Below are positions 54,583 to 64,000 of a stretch of DNA of 64,000 nucleotides, one piece after another. This DNA is from Hyperoodon ampullatus (Eukaryota; Chordata; Mammalia; Artiodactyla; Ziphiidae), in the NCBI GenBank assembly GCA_949752795.1, contig CATKHW010000061.1:806001-870000 (forward strand), given 5' to 3'. Every line of letters starts with the position of its first letter. The first letter of the stretch is position 1. A program made the position numbers and the translations under genes. The notes under the pieces are model-generated. The model was not told where the DNA came from. It ran no database searches and saw only the letters and a program-made list of their open reading frames with translations.

Positions 54583-56320
54583 CTTGGCCAAAAAGGGCGT
54601 ATGCGTTTTCTCCTGAATATATTCAGGAGAAAACGCATACGCCCTTTTTGGCCAAGCAAGCAAGCGGGCAATGCACATCTGCACTACAAATAAGTATCAC
54701 ATCCCACCAGTCAAAAGGGACATCCACAAAATGTGTAAAAACCAGAAAGGCAAGACAGGCCCTGGAGAACAGGGAGCCTTGTTATGCTGATGGACGGGAT
54801 GTTAATTGCCAACTGCCTCTCTGGAGGAGTGCATTGTGTTCCCTAAAACAAGTAAAGAACAGAGCTACAGAGCCAAGGGCACTGCCAGTCTACGGAATAT
54901 AATTGGGAAAACTGAAAATCTATAGGACAGAGCCACCCCAAAATTTAGGGCTGCACTGCTTACAAGGACCTCAACTTGGGTACACCTTAAATATCCCAGG
55001 AAATATAAAAATGGTTCAAAAAATTGTGGTACTTACGTACGATGGAATATCCCTCAGCCATGAAATCAATGTCATAAGACCAGTAGCAGCAAAATGGGTG
55101 GATTCAGGTACGATGATTCTAAGTGAAATAAGTCACAGAGAAAAAGAAACTTATCATAAGATATCACTTATGAAGATCCTGTAAACATGGCTACACTTGA
55201 ACTGAGTTAGGAAAGAGAACAGTGTCTCACATTTAGAAAACACTCTTATGCCTGCTTAAGGGGGAAGGAGAGGTGGGGTGATGCATAAAACCAGAGTTTG
55301 ATATAAGCACAGGTACCGTTCCAAAAACCAACTATGGAATAGACAAGATCTACACCTTCCTCAGTGAAAAGGACTCAAAACCCCATATTTCCCGCAGAGG
55401 AATATATCTGACTAGTAAGAATCTTAAAACCTATGTATTGATATGTTTAAGTGAGGGAATCAAGTGTGTCTAGACTGGCATAAACATGGCAGCGAGAATC
55501 AGCTCAAACCCACTATAAAAAGGAATTTCAAAAACAAAACAAAAAAACTGGGAAATTCTTTACAATTCCTTCAGGGTCTCTGATGAAACCTGGAATGACC
55601 CTATCTACAATGACAGCTGGATGTGGCATAAGGAGGGACACTTGGGACAGAGACGATTGTTGAGATTTGGTGAGCAAATGCAGAACCTTTACAGCACAAA
55701 TGCCTGGCACCCATTCCATGGGTCCCAACTCTCCAGGTTGAAGGGAATATTACTACAGCTATAACATGTACAGGAAACCTAGAGAACGGACACACTGTGA
55801 ATACGAAAGGTTTCTAAAACTCAACGAATAGTCCCTCTCCTGGTGCTCCGGTTTGACTTTCCATCTGCTTTACTATCAACCTCCCAACTTGGAGAGACAG
55901 CCCCTTTAACCTCCTGGTTCGCACAGGTTGCCAATTTGGCAGAGGATGAAAGGGAAGAGGGAGAAACAATGAGAGAGTAGCTGTTAGGCATTTGGACGGG
56001 CACATATCACTGTAATTTCCCGGCAGGAAGAAGAATTAACGAAAGTCTCAGCCACCCACCGGGAACCAGCATAGGTCCTGAACCAAAATTTTGGACTTGC
56101 GGTCAGCTCACCAAAAACGAGTTGAAAAATTGAGCTCAGGGGCACAGCAATTCACAAACTGGCCGAGTAATAAAGGACAACTATCGTCCAAAAATCTGTT
56201 GAGGGAAGGCAACGAGGCGGACTTGAAAGCGAGGCAGAAGAGCAGGAAACAGATTTCAAGAGGTATATTGGAATCGCCTTTAAAGCACAGGAAGAGGGGC
56301 ACAACTTTGACAATGATGCA
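54583..56320 (+). repeat. Satellite unit 32 (1,738 bp)
   Basis: Palindrome 54583-54656 is perfect. GAATATAATTGGG near 54894, a short deletion, is shared with unit 36. L1 part about 54960-55547 with TATGTTTAAGTGAGGG, shared as TTTAAGTAAGGG with units 34 and 36. Marker C form near 55692, linked to GGAGGGAC. Confidence 0.97.
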
Positions 56321-58059
56321 CTTGGCCAAATAGGGCGTATGCGTTTTCTCCTGAATATATTCAGGAGGAAACGCATACGCCCTTTTTGGCCAAGCAAGCA
56401 AGCGGGCAATGCACATCTGCACTACAAATAAGTATCACTTCCCACCGGTCAAAAGGGACATCCACAAAATATGTAAAAACCAGAAAGGCAAGACAGGCCC
56501 TGGAGAGCAGGGAGCCTTGTTATGCTGATGGGCGGGATGTAAATTGCCAACTGCCTCTCTGGAGGAGTGCACTGTGTTCCCCAAAAAAAGTAAACAACAG
56601 AGCTACAGAGCCAAGGGCACTTCCAGTCTACGGAATATACCTTGGGAAAACTGAAAATTAATAAGACAGAGCCACGCCAAAATTTAGGGCTGCACTGCTT
56701 ACAAGGACCTCAACTTGGGTACACCTTAAATATCCCAGGAAATATAAAAATGGTTCAAAAAATTGTGGTACTTACGTACGATGGAATATCCCTCAGCCAT
56801 GAAATCAATGTCATAAGACCAGTAGCAGCAAAATGGGTGGATTCAGGTACGATGATTCTAAGTGAAATAAGTCACACAGAAAAAGAAACTTATCATAAGA
56901 TAACACTTATGAAGATCCTGTAAACATGGCTACACTTGAACTGAGTTAGGAAAGAGAACAGTGTCTCACATTTAGAAAACACTCTTATGCCTGCTTAAGG
57001 GGGAAGGAGAGGTGGGGTGATGCATAAAACCAGAGTTTGATATAAGCACAGGTATCGTTCCAAAAACCAACTATGGAATAGACAAGACCTACACCTTCCT
57101 CAGTGAAAGGGACTCAAAACGCCATATTTCCCGCAGAGGAATATATCTGACTAGTAAGAATCTTAAAACCTATGTATTGATATGTCTCCGTAAGGGAATC
57201 AAGTGTGTCTAGACTGGCATAAACATGGCAGCGAGAATCAGCTCAAACCCAGTATAAAAAGGAATTTCAAAAACAAAACAAAAAAACTGGGAAATTCTTT
57301 ACAATTCCTTCAGGGTCTCTGATGAAACCTGGAATGACCCTATCTACAACGAGAGCTGGATGTGGCATAAGGCTGGACACTTGGGACTGAGACGATTGTT
57401 GAGATTTGGTTAGCAAATGCAGACCCTTTAAAGCAATAATGCATGGCACCCATTCCATGGGTCCCAACTCTCCAGGTTGAAGAGAATATTACTACAATTA
57501 TTACATGTACGGGAAACCTAGAGAACGGACACACTGTGAATACGAAAGGTTTCTAAAACTCAACGAATAGTCCCTCTCCTGGTGCTCCGGTTTGACTTTC
57601 CATCTGCTTTACTATCAATCTCCCAACTTGGAGAGACAGCGCCTTCAACCTCCTGGTTCGCACAGGTTTCCAATTTGGCAGAGGATGAAATGGAAGAGGG
57701 AGAACCAATGAGAGAGTAGCTATTAGGCATTTGGACGGGCACATATCACTGTAATTTCCCGGCAGGAAGAAGAATTAACCAAAGTCTCAGCCACCCACCG
57801 GGAACCAGCATAGGTCCTGAAGCAAAATTTTGGACTTGCGGTCAGCTCACCAAAAACGAGTTGAAAAATGGAGCTCAGGGGCACAGCAATTCACAAACTG
57901 GCCGAGTAATAAAGGACAACTATCGTCCAAAAATCTGTTGAGGGAAGGCAACGAGGCAGACTTGAAAGCGAGGCAGAAGAGCAGGAAACAGATTTCAAGA
58001 GGTATATTGGAATCGCCTTTAAAGCACAGGAAGAGGGGCACAACTTCGACAATTATGCA
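56321..58059 (+). repeat. Satellite unit 33 (1,739 bp)
   Basis: Palindrome 56321-56394 with changes at 56331 and 56368. L1 part about 56698-57286. Much of it matches unit 30. Marker A form near 57432. Confidence 0.97.
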
Positions 58060-59798
58060 CTTGGCCAAAAAGGGCGTATGCGTTTTCTCCTGAATATATT
58101 CAGGAGAAAACGCATACGCCCTTTTTGGCCAAGCAAGCAAGCGGGCAATGCACATCTGCACTACAAATAAGTATCACTTCCCACCGGTCAAAAGGGACAT
58201 CCACAAAATGTGTAAAAACCAGAAAGGCAAGACAGGCCCTGGAGAACAGGGAGCCTTGTTATGCTGATGGGCGGGATGTAAATTGCCAACTGCCTCTCTG
58301 GAGGATTGCACTGTGTTCCCCAAAAAAAGTAAACAACAGAGCTACAGAGCCAAGGGCACTTCCAGTCTACGGAATATACCTTGGGAAAACTGAAAATCAA
58401 TAAGACAGAGCCACCCCAAAATTTAGGGCTGCACTGCTTACAAGGACCTCAACTTGGGTACACCTTAAATATCCCAGGAAATATAAAAATGGTTCAAAAA
58501 ATTGTGGTACTTACGTACGATGGAATATCCCTCAGCCATGAAATCAATGTCATAAGACCAGTAGCAGCAAAATGGGTGGATTCAGGTACGATGATTCTAA
58601 GTGAAATAAGTCACAGAGAAAAAGAAACTTATCATAAGATATCACTTATGAAGATCCTGTAAACATGGCTACACTTGAACTGAGTTAGGAAAGAGAACAG
58701 TGTCTCACATTTAGAAAACACTCTTATGCCTGCTTAAGGGGGAAGGAGAGGTGGGGTGATGCATAAAACCAGAGTTTGATATAAGCACAGGTACCGTTCC
58801 AAAAACCAACTATGGAATAGACAAGACCTACACCTTCCTCAGTGAAAAGGACTCAAAACCCCATATTTCCCGCAGAGGAATATATCTGACTAGTAAGAAT
58901 CTTAAAACCTATGTATTGATATGTTTAAGTAAGGGAATCAAGTGTGTCTAGACTGGCATAAACATGGCAGCGAGAATCAGCTCAAACCCACTATAAAAAG
59001 GAATTTCAAAAACAAAACAAAAAAACTGGGAAATTCTTTACAATTCCTTCAGGGTCTCTGATGAAACCTGGAATGACCCTATCTACAATGACAGCTGGAT
59101 GTGGCATAAGGAGGGACACTTGGGACAGAGACGATTGTTGAGATTTGGTGAGCAAATGCAGAACCTTTACAGCACAAATGCCTGGCACCCATTCCATGGG
59201 TCCCAACTCTCCAGGTTGAAGGGAATATTACTACAGCTATAACATGTACAGGAAACCTAGAGAACGGACACACTGTGAATACGAAAGGTTTCTAAAACTC
59301 AACGAATAGTCCCTCTCCTGGTGCTCTGGTTTGACTTTCCATCTGCTTTACTATCAACCTCGCAACTTGGTGAGACAGCCCCTTTAACCTCCTGGTTCGC
59401 ACAGGTTGCCAATTTGGCAGAGGATGAAAGGGAAGAGGGAGAAACAATGAGAGAGTAGCTGTTAGGCATTTGGACGGGCACATATCACTGTAATTTCCCG
59501 GCAGGAAGAAGAATTAACCAAAGTCTCAGCCACCCACCGGGAACCAGCATAGGTCCTGAACCAAAATTTTGGACTTGCGGTCAGCTCACCAAAAACGAGT
59601 TGAAAAATGGAGCTCAGGGGCACAGCAATTCACAAACTGGCCGAGTAATAAAGGACAACTATCGTCCAAAAATCTGTTGAGGGAAGGCAACGAGGCGGAC
59701 TTGAAAGCGAGGCAGAAGAGCAGGAAACAGATTTCAAGAGGTATATTGGAATCGCCTTTAAAGCACAGGAAGAGGGGCACAACTTTGACAATGATGCA
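58060..59798 (+). repeat. Satellite unit 34 (1,739 bp)
   Basis: Palindrome 58060-58133 is perfect. CCCCAAAAAAAGTAAAC occurs near 58319. L1 part about 58437-59025, matching that of unit 32 at a shift of about 3,478 bp. Marker C form near 59170, linked to GGAGGGAC. Confidence 0.97.
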
Positions 59799-61536
59799 CT
59801 TGGCCAAAAAGGGCGTATGTGTTTTCTCCTGAATATATTCAGGAGAAAACGCATACGCCCTTTTTGGCCAAGCAAGCAAGCGGGCAATGCACATCTGCAC
59901 TACAAATAAGTATCACTTCCCACCGGTCAAAAGGGACATCCACAAAATGTGTAAAAACCAGAAAGGCAAGACAGGCCCTGGAGAACAGGGAGCCTTGTTA
60001 TGCTGATGGGCGGGATGTAAATTGCCAACTGCCTCTCTGGAGGATTGCACTGTGTTCCCCAAAAAAAGTAAACAACAGAGCTACAGAGCCAAGGGCACTT
60101 CCAGTCTACGGAATATACCTTGGGAAAACTGAAATCAATAAGACAGAGCCACCCCAAAATTTAGGGCTGCACTGCTTACAAGGACCTCAACTTGGGTACA
60201 CCTTAAATATACCAGGAAATATAAAAATGGTTCAAAAAATTGTGGTACTTATGTATGATGGAATATCCCTCAGCCAAGAAATCAATGTCATAAGTCCAGT
60301 AGAAGCAAAATGGGTGGATTCAGGTACGATGATTCTAAGTGAAATAAGTCACACAGAAAAAGAAACTTATCATAAGATATCACTTATGAAGATCCTGTAA
60401 ACATGGCTACACTTGAACTGAGTTAGGAAAGAGAAGAATGTCTCACATTTAGAAAACATTCTTATGCCTGATTAAGGGGGAAGGAGAGGTGGGGTGATGC
60501 ATAAAACCAGAGTTAGATATAAGCACAGGTACCGTTCCAAAAACCAACTATGGAATAGACAAGACCTACACATTCCTCAGTGAAAGGGACTCAAAACCCC
60601 ATATTTCCCTCAGAGGAATATATCTGACTAGTAAGAACCTTAAAACCTATGTATTGATATGTCTCCGTAAGGGAATCAAGTGTGTCTAGACTGGCATAAA
60701 CATGGCAGCGAGAATCAGCTCAAACCCACTATAAAAAGGAATTTCAAAAGCAAAACAAAAAAACTGGGAAATTCTTTACAATTCCTTCAGGGTCTCTGAT
60801 GAAACCTGGAATGACCATATCTACAAAGACAGCTGGATGTGGCATAAGGCTGGACACTTGGGACTGAGATGATTGTTGAGATTGGGTGAGCAAATGCAGA
60901 CCCTTTAAAGCAATAATGCATGGCACCCATTCCATGGGTCCCAACTCTCCAGGTTGAAGGGAATATTACTACAGTTATAACATGTATGAGAAACCTAGAG
61001 AACGGACACACTGTGAATACGAAAAGTTTCTAAAACTCAACGAATACTCCCTCTCCTGGTGCTCCGGTTTGACTTTCCATCTGCTTTACTATCAATCTCC
61101 CAACTTGGAGAGACAGCGCCTTCAACCTCCTGGTTCGCACAGGTTTCCAATTTGACAGAGGATGAAAGGGAAGAGGGTGAACCAATGAGAGAGTAGCTGT
61201 TAGGCATTGGGACGGGCACATATCCTTGTAATTTCCCGGCAGGAAGAAGAATTAACCAAAGTCTCAGCCCCCCACCGGGAACCAGTATAGGTCCTGAACC
61301 AAAATTTTGGACTTGCGGTCAGCTCACCAAAAACGAGTTGAAAAATGGAGCTCAGGGGCACAACAATTCACAAACTGGCCGAGTAATAAAGGACAACTAT
61401 CGTCCAAAAATCTGTTGAGGGAAGGCAACGAGGCGGACTTGAAAGCGAGGCAGAAGAGCAGGATACAGATTTCAAGAGGTATATTGGAATCGCCTTTAAA
61501 GCACAGGAAGAGGGGCACAACTTCGACAATGATGCA
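59799..61536 (+). repeat. Satellite unit 35 (1,738 bp)
   Basis: Palindrome 59799-59872 with one CpG change (59820). One A is missing at CTGAAATCAATAAG near 60130, which joins two short frames into a chance 193-codon frame (59819-60400). From about 60250 it matches unit 28 at a shift of 12,170 bp. L1 part about 60176-60763. Marker A form near 60909. Confidence 0.97.
60250..61450 (+). repeat. Block matching 48.1-49.3 kb (shift 12,170 bp)
   Basis: It shares a set of rare variants with unit 28: GAGAAGAATG, CCTGATTAAG, AGTTAGATAT, CACATTCCTC, TTTCCCTCAG, AAGAACCTTAAAACC and TCAAAAGCAAAAC. Both flanks match other units instead, so this is an internal tract and not a whole-unit copy. Edges are approximate. 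Confidence 0.75.
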
Positions 61537-63272
61537 CTTGGCCAAAAAGGGCGTATGCGTTTTCTCCTGAATATATTCAGAAGAAAACGCATACGCCCTT
61601 TTTGGCCAAGCAAGCAAGCGGGCAATGCAAATCTGCACTCCAAAGAAGTATCACTTCCCACCGGTCAAAAGGGACATCCACAAAATGTGTAAAAACCAGA
61701 AAGGCAAGACAGGCCCTGGAGAGCAGGGAGCCTTGTTATGCTGATGGACGGGATGTTAATTGCCAACTGCCTCTCTGGAGGAGTGCATTGTGTTCCCTAA
61801 AACAAGTAAAGAACAGAGCTACAGAGCAAGGGCACTTCCAGTCTACGGAATATAATTGGGAAAACTGAAAATCAATAAGACAGAGCCACCCCAAAATTTA
61901 GGGCTGCACTGCTTACAAGGACCTCAACTTGGGTACACCTTAAATATCCCAGGAAATATAAAAATGGTTCAAAAAATTGTGGTACTTACGTACGATGGAA
62001 TATCCCTCAGCCATGAAATCAATGTCATAAGACCAGTAGCAGCAAAATGGGTGGATTCAGGTACGATGATTCTAAGTGAAATAAGTCACAGAGAAAAAGA
62101 AACTTATCATAAGATATCACTTATGAAGATCCTGTAAACATGGCTACACTTGAACTGAGTTAGGAAAGAGAACAGTGTCTCACATTTAGAAAACACTCTT
62201 ATGCCTGCTTAAGGGGGAAGGAGAGGTGGGGTGATGCATAAAACCAGAGTTTGATATAAGCACAGGTACCGTTCCAAAAACCAACTATGGAATAGACAAG
62301 ACCTACACCTTCCTCAGTGAAAAGGACTCAAAAACCCATATTTCCCGCAGAGGAATATATCTGACTAGTAAGAATCTTAAAACCTATGTATTGATATGTT
62401 TAAGTAAGGGAATCAAGTGTGTCTAGACTGGCATAAACATGGCAGCGAGAATCAGCTCAAACCCACTATAAAAAGGAATTTCAAAAACAAAACAAAAAAA
62501 CTGGGAAATTCTTTACAATTCCTTCAGGGTCTCTGATGAAACCTGGAATGACCCTATCTACAATGACAGCTGGATGTGGCATAAGGAGGGACACTTGGGA
62601 CAGAGACGATTGTTGAGATTTGGTGAGCAAATGCAGAACCTTTACAGCACAAATGCCTGGCACCCATTCCATGGGTCCCAACTCTCCAGGTTGAAGGGAA
62701 TATTACTACAGCTATAACATGTACAGGAAACCTAGAGAACGGACACACTGTGAATACGAAAGGTTTCTAAATCTCAACGAATAGTCCCTCTCCTGGTGCT
62801 CCGGTTTGACTTTCCATCTGCTTTACTATCAACCTCCCAACTTGGAGAAACAGCCCCTTTAACCTCCTGGTTCGCACAGGTTGCCAATTTGGCAGAGGAT
62901 GAAAGGGAAGAGGGAGAACCAATGAGAGAGTAGCTGTTAGGCATTTGGACGGGCACATATCACTGTAATTTCCGGCCGGAAGAAGAATTAACCAAAGTCT
63001 CAGCCACCCACCGGGAATCAGCATAGGTCCTGAACCAAAATTTTGGACTTGCGGTCAGCTCACCAAAAACGAGTTGAAAAATGGAGCTCAGGGGCACAGC
63101 AATTCACAAACAGGCCAAGTAATAAAGGACAAGTATCGTCCAAAAATCTGTTGAGGGAATGCAACGAGGCGGACTTGAAAGCGAGGCAGAATAGCAGGAA
63201 ACAGATTTCAAGAGGTACGTTGGAATCACCTTTAAAGCACAGGAGGAGGAGCCCAACTTCGACCATGATGCA
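61537..63272 (+). repeat. Satellite unit 36 (1,736 bp)
   Basis: Palindrome 61537-61610 with one change, at 61581. One base is missing at ACAGAGCAAGGGC near 61822, and the short GAATATAATTGGG deletion is shared with unit 32. L1 part about 61914-62500. Marker C form near 62645, linked to GGAGGGAC. Confidence 0.97.
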
Positions 63273-64000
63273 CTTGGCCAAAAAGGGCGTATGCGTTTTC
63301 TCCTGAATATATTCAGTAGAAACGCATACACCCTTTTTGGCCAAGCAAGCAAGCGGGCAATGCAAATCTGCACTACAAAGAAGTATCACTTCCCACCAGT
63401 CAAAAGGGACATCCACAAAATGTGTAAAAACCAGAAAGGCAGGACAGGCCCTGGAGAACAGGGAGCCTTGTTATGCTGATGGGCTGGATGTAAATTGCCA
63501 ACTGCCTCTCTGGAGGAGTACATTGTGTTCCCTAAAACAAGTAAAGAACAGAGCTACAGAGCCAAGGGCACTTCCAGTTTAGGGAATATACCTTGTTAAA
63601 ACTGAAATTCAATAAGACAGAGCCACCCAAAAATTTAGGGCTGCACTGCTTACAATGACCTCAACTTGGGTACACCATAAATATCCCAGGAAATATAAAA
63701 ACGGTTCAAAAAATTGTGGTACTTACGTACGATGGAATATCCCTCAGCCATGAAATCAATGTCATAAGACCAGTAGCAGCAAAATGGGTGGATTCAGGTA
63801 CGATGATTCTAAGTGAAATAAGTCACAGAGAAAAAGAAACGTATCATAAGATATCACTTATGAAGATCCTGTAAACATGGCTACACTTGAACTGAGTTAG
63901 GAAAGAGAACAGTGTCTCACATTTAGAAAACACTCTTATGCCTGCTTAAGGGGAAAGGAGAGGTGGGATGATGCATAAAACCAGAGTTTGATATAAGCAC
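63273..64000 (+). repeat. Satellite unit 37, right-edge partial (728 bp)
   Basis: Palindrome 63273-63345 is 73 bp, with one A missing and changes at 63317 and 63330. The unit is cut by the window edge inside its L1 part (from about 63650). It is a close relative of unit 26, sharing the A deletion and CTTGTTAAAACTGAAATTC. Confidence 0.96.

Larger units (their letters stand above)
50400..62750 (+). repeat. Region of two- and three-unit higher-order blocks (approximate edges)
   Basis: The subfamily marker runs C A A C A C A C from unit 29 to unit 36. Blocks recur at about 3,477 bp (54.0-54.6 with 57.5-58.1 kb; 55.2-56.0 with 58.7-59.5 kb, and again near 62.2-62.7 kb) and at 5,215 bp (50.4-52.3 with 55.6-57.4 kb). 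Confidence 0.7.
1..64000 (+). repeat. Satellite DNA array, 1.74-kb unit, L1-derived, probably cetacean
   Basis: The same unit recurs head to tail across the whole window. I located its palindrome 37 times, first at 708 and last at 63273; successive starts are 1,736-1,740 bp apart, so there is no gap, inversion or insertion larger than a few bases. Units differ by scattered substitutions and one- or few-base indels. Part of each unit is recognisable as the 3' UTR of a mammalian L1 element. Unit length and L1 ancestry fit the common heavy satellite of cetaceans as I remember it; the species assignment is inference. The plus strand as given reads the L1 part in its sense direction. Chromosomal position (centromeric or interstitial heterochromatin) cannot be read from the sequence. 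Confidence 0.97.

Noticed and set aside
1..64000. Short open frames (60-120 codons) on both strands in nearly every unit
   Set aside because: They recur only because the DNA repeats, overlap each other on opposite strands, lie partly in L1 3'UTR sequence, and are broken or fused by single-base changes in different units. None resembles a known protein.
1..64000. CRISPR array or phage-type repeat system
   Set aside because: The repeats are 1.74 kb with no short repeat-spacer pattern, and no coding sequence of any such system is present.
1..64000. CENP-B box (TTCG....A..CGGG pattern)
   Set aside because: TTCG occurs (for example ACTTCGACAATGATG before the palindrome), but the required A and CGGG spacing is not met on either strand in the units I read. 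The check was by eye and not exhaustive.

Overview
The window is one uninterrupted tandem satellite array. From base 1 to base 64000 it repeats a single unit of 1,736-1,740 bp (mean about 1,738 bp), always in the same orientation: 36 complete units plus a partial unit at each edge. I see no gene, RNA gene, CRISPR array or inserted element. All short open frames recur once per unit, overlap on both strands, and are opened or closed by single-base changes, so none is annotated as a gene.

Organism: a mammal, most likely a cetacean. About 590 bp of each unit reads as the 3' untranslated region of a LINE-1 (L1) retrotransposon, ending in an A-rich tail. A unit of about 1.74 kb with an L1-derived part matches what I recall of the common cetacean heavy satellite: about 1.75 kb in baleen, sperm and beaked whales, about 1.58 kb in delphinids. 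The full length would favour a non-delphinid whale. This is from memory and was not checked by a search.

Unit anatomy, counted from the unit start used here: (1) a spacer-free palindrome, 74 bp in the consensus, at +0 to +73; (2) about 300 bp that I do not recognise; (3) the L1 3'UTR-like part, about +377 to +964, ending in an A-rich tract; (4) about 770 bp that I do not recognise, carrying a two-state subfamily marker near +1105, then the next palindrome.

Array organisation: units 1-7 (to about 13 kb) are divergent single units. From about 13.2 to 24 kb the array repeats with a three-unit period (5,215 bp). Bases 18780-29205 are followed directly by an almost identical copy at 29206-39631, a six-unit block of 10,426 bp; I found only five base differences. 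Bases 39.6-50 kb are again mixed units. From about 50 to 62.7 kb blocks recur at shifts of two or three units (3,477 and 5,215 bp). The last 1.25 kb repeats sequence found 19,121 bp upstream. This mosaic is what unequal crossover and gene conversion are expected to leave in a homogenising satellite. There are no cooperating genes; any function would be structural (heterochromatin or centromere), which the sequence does not prove.
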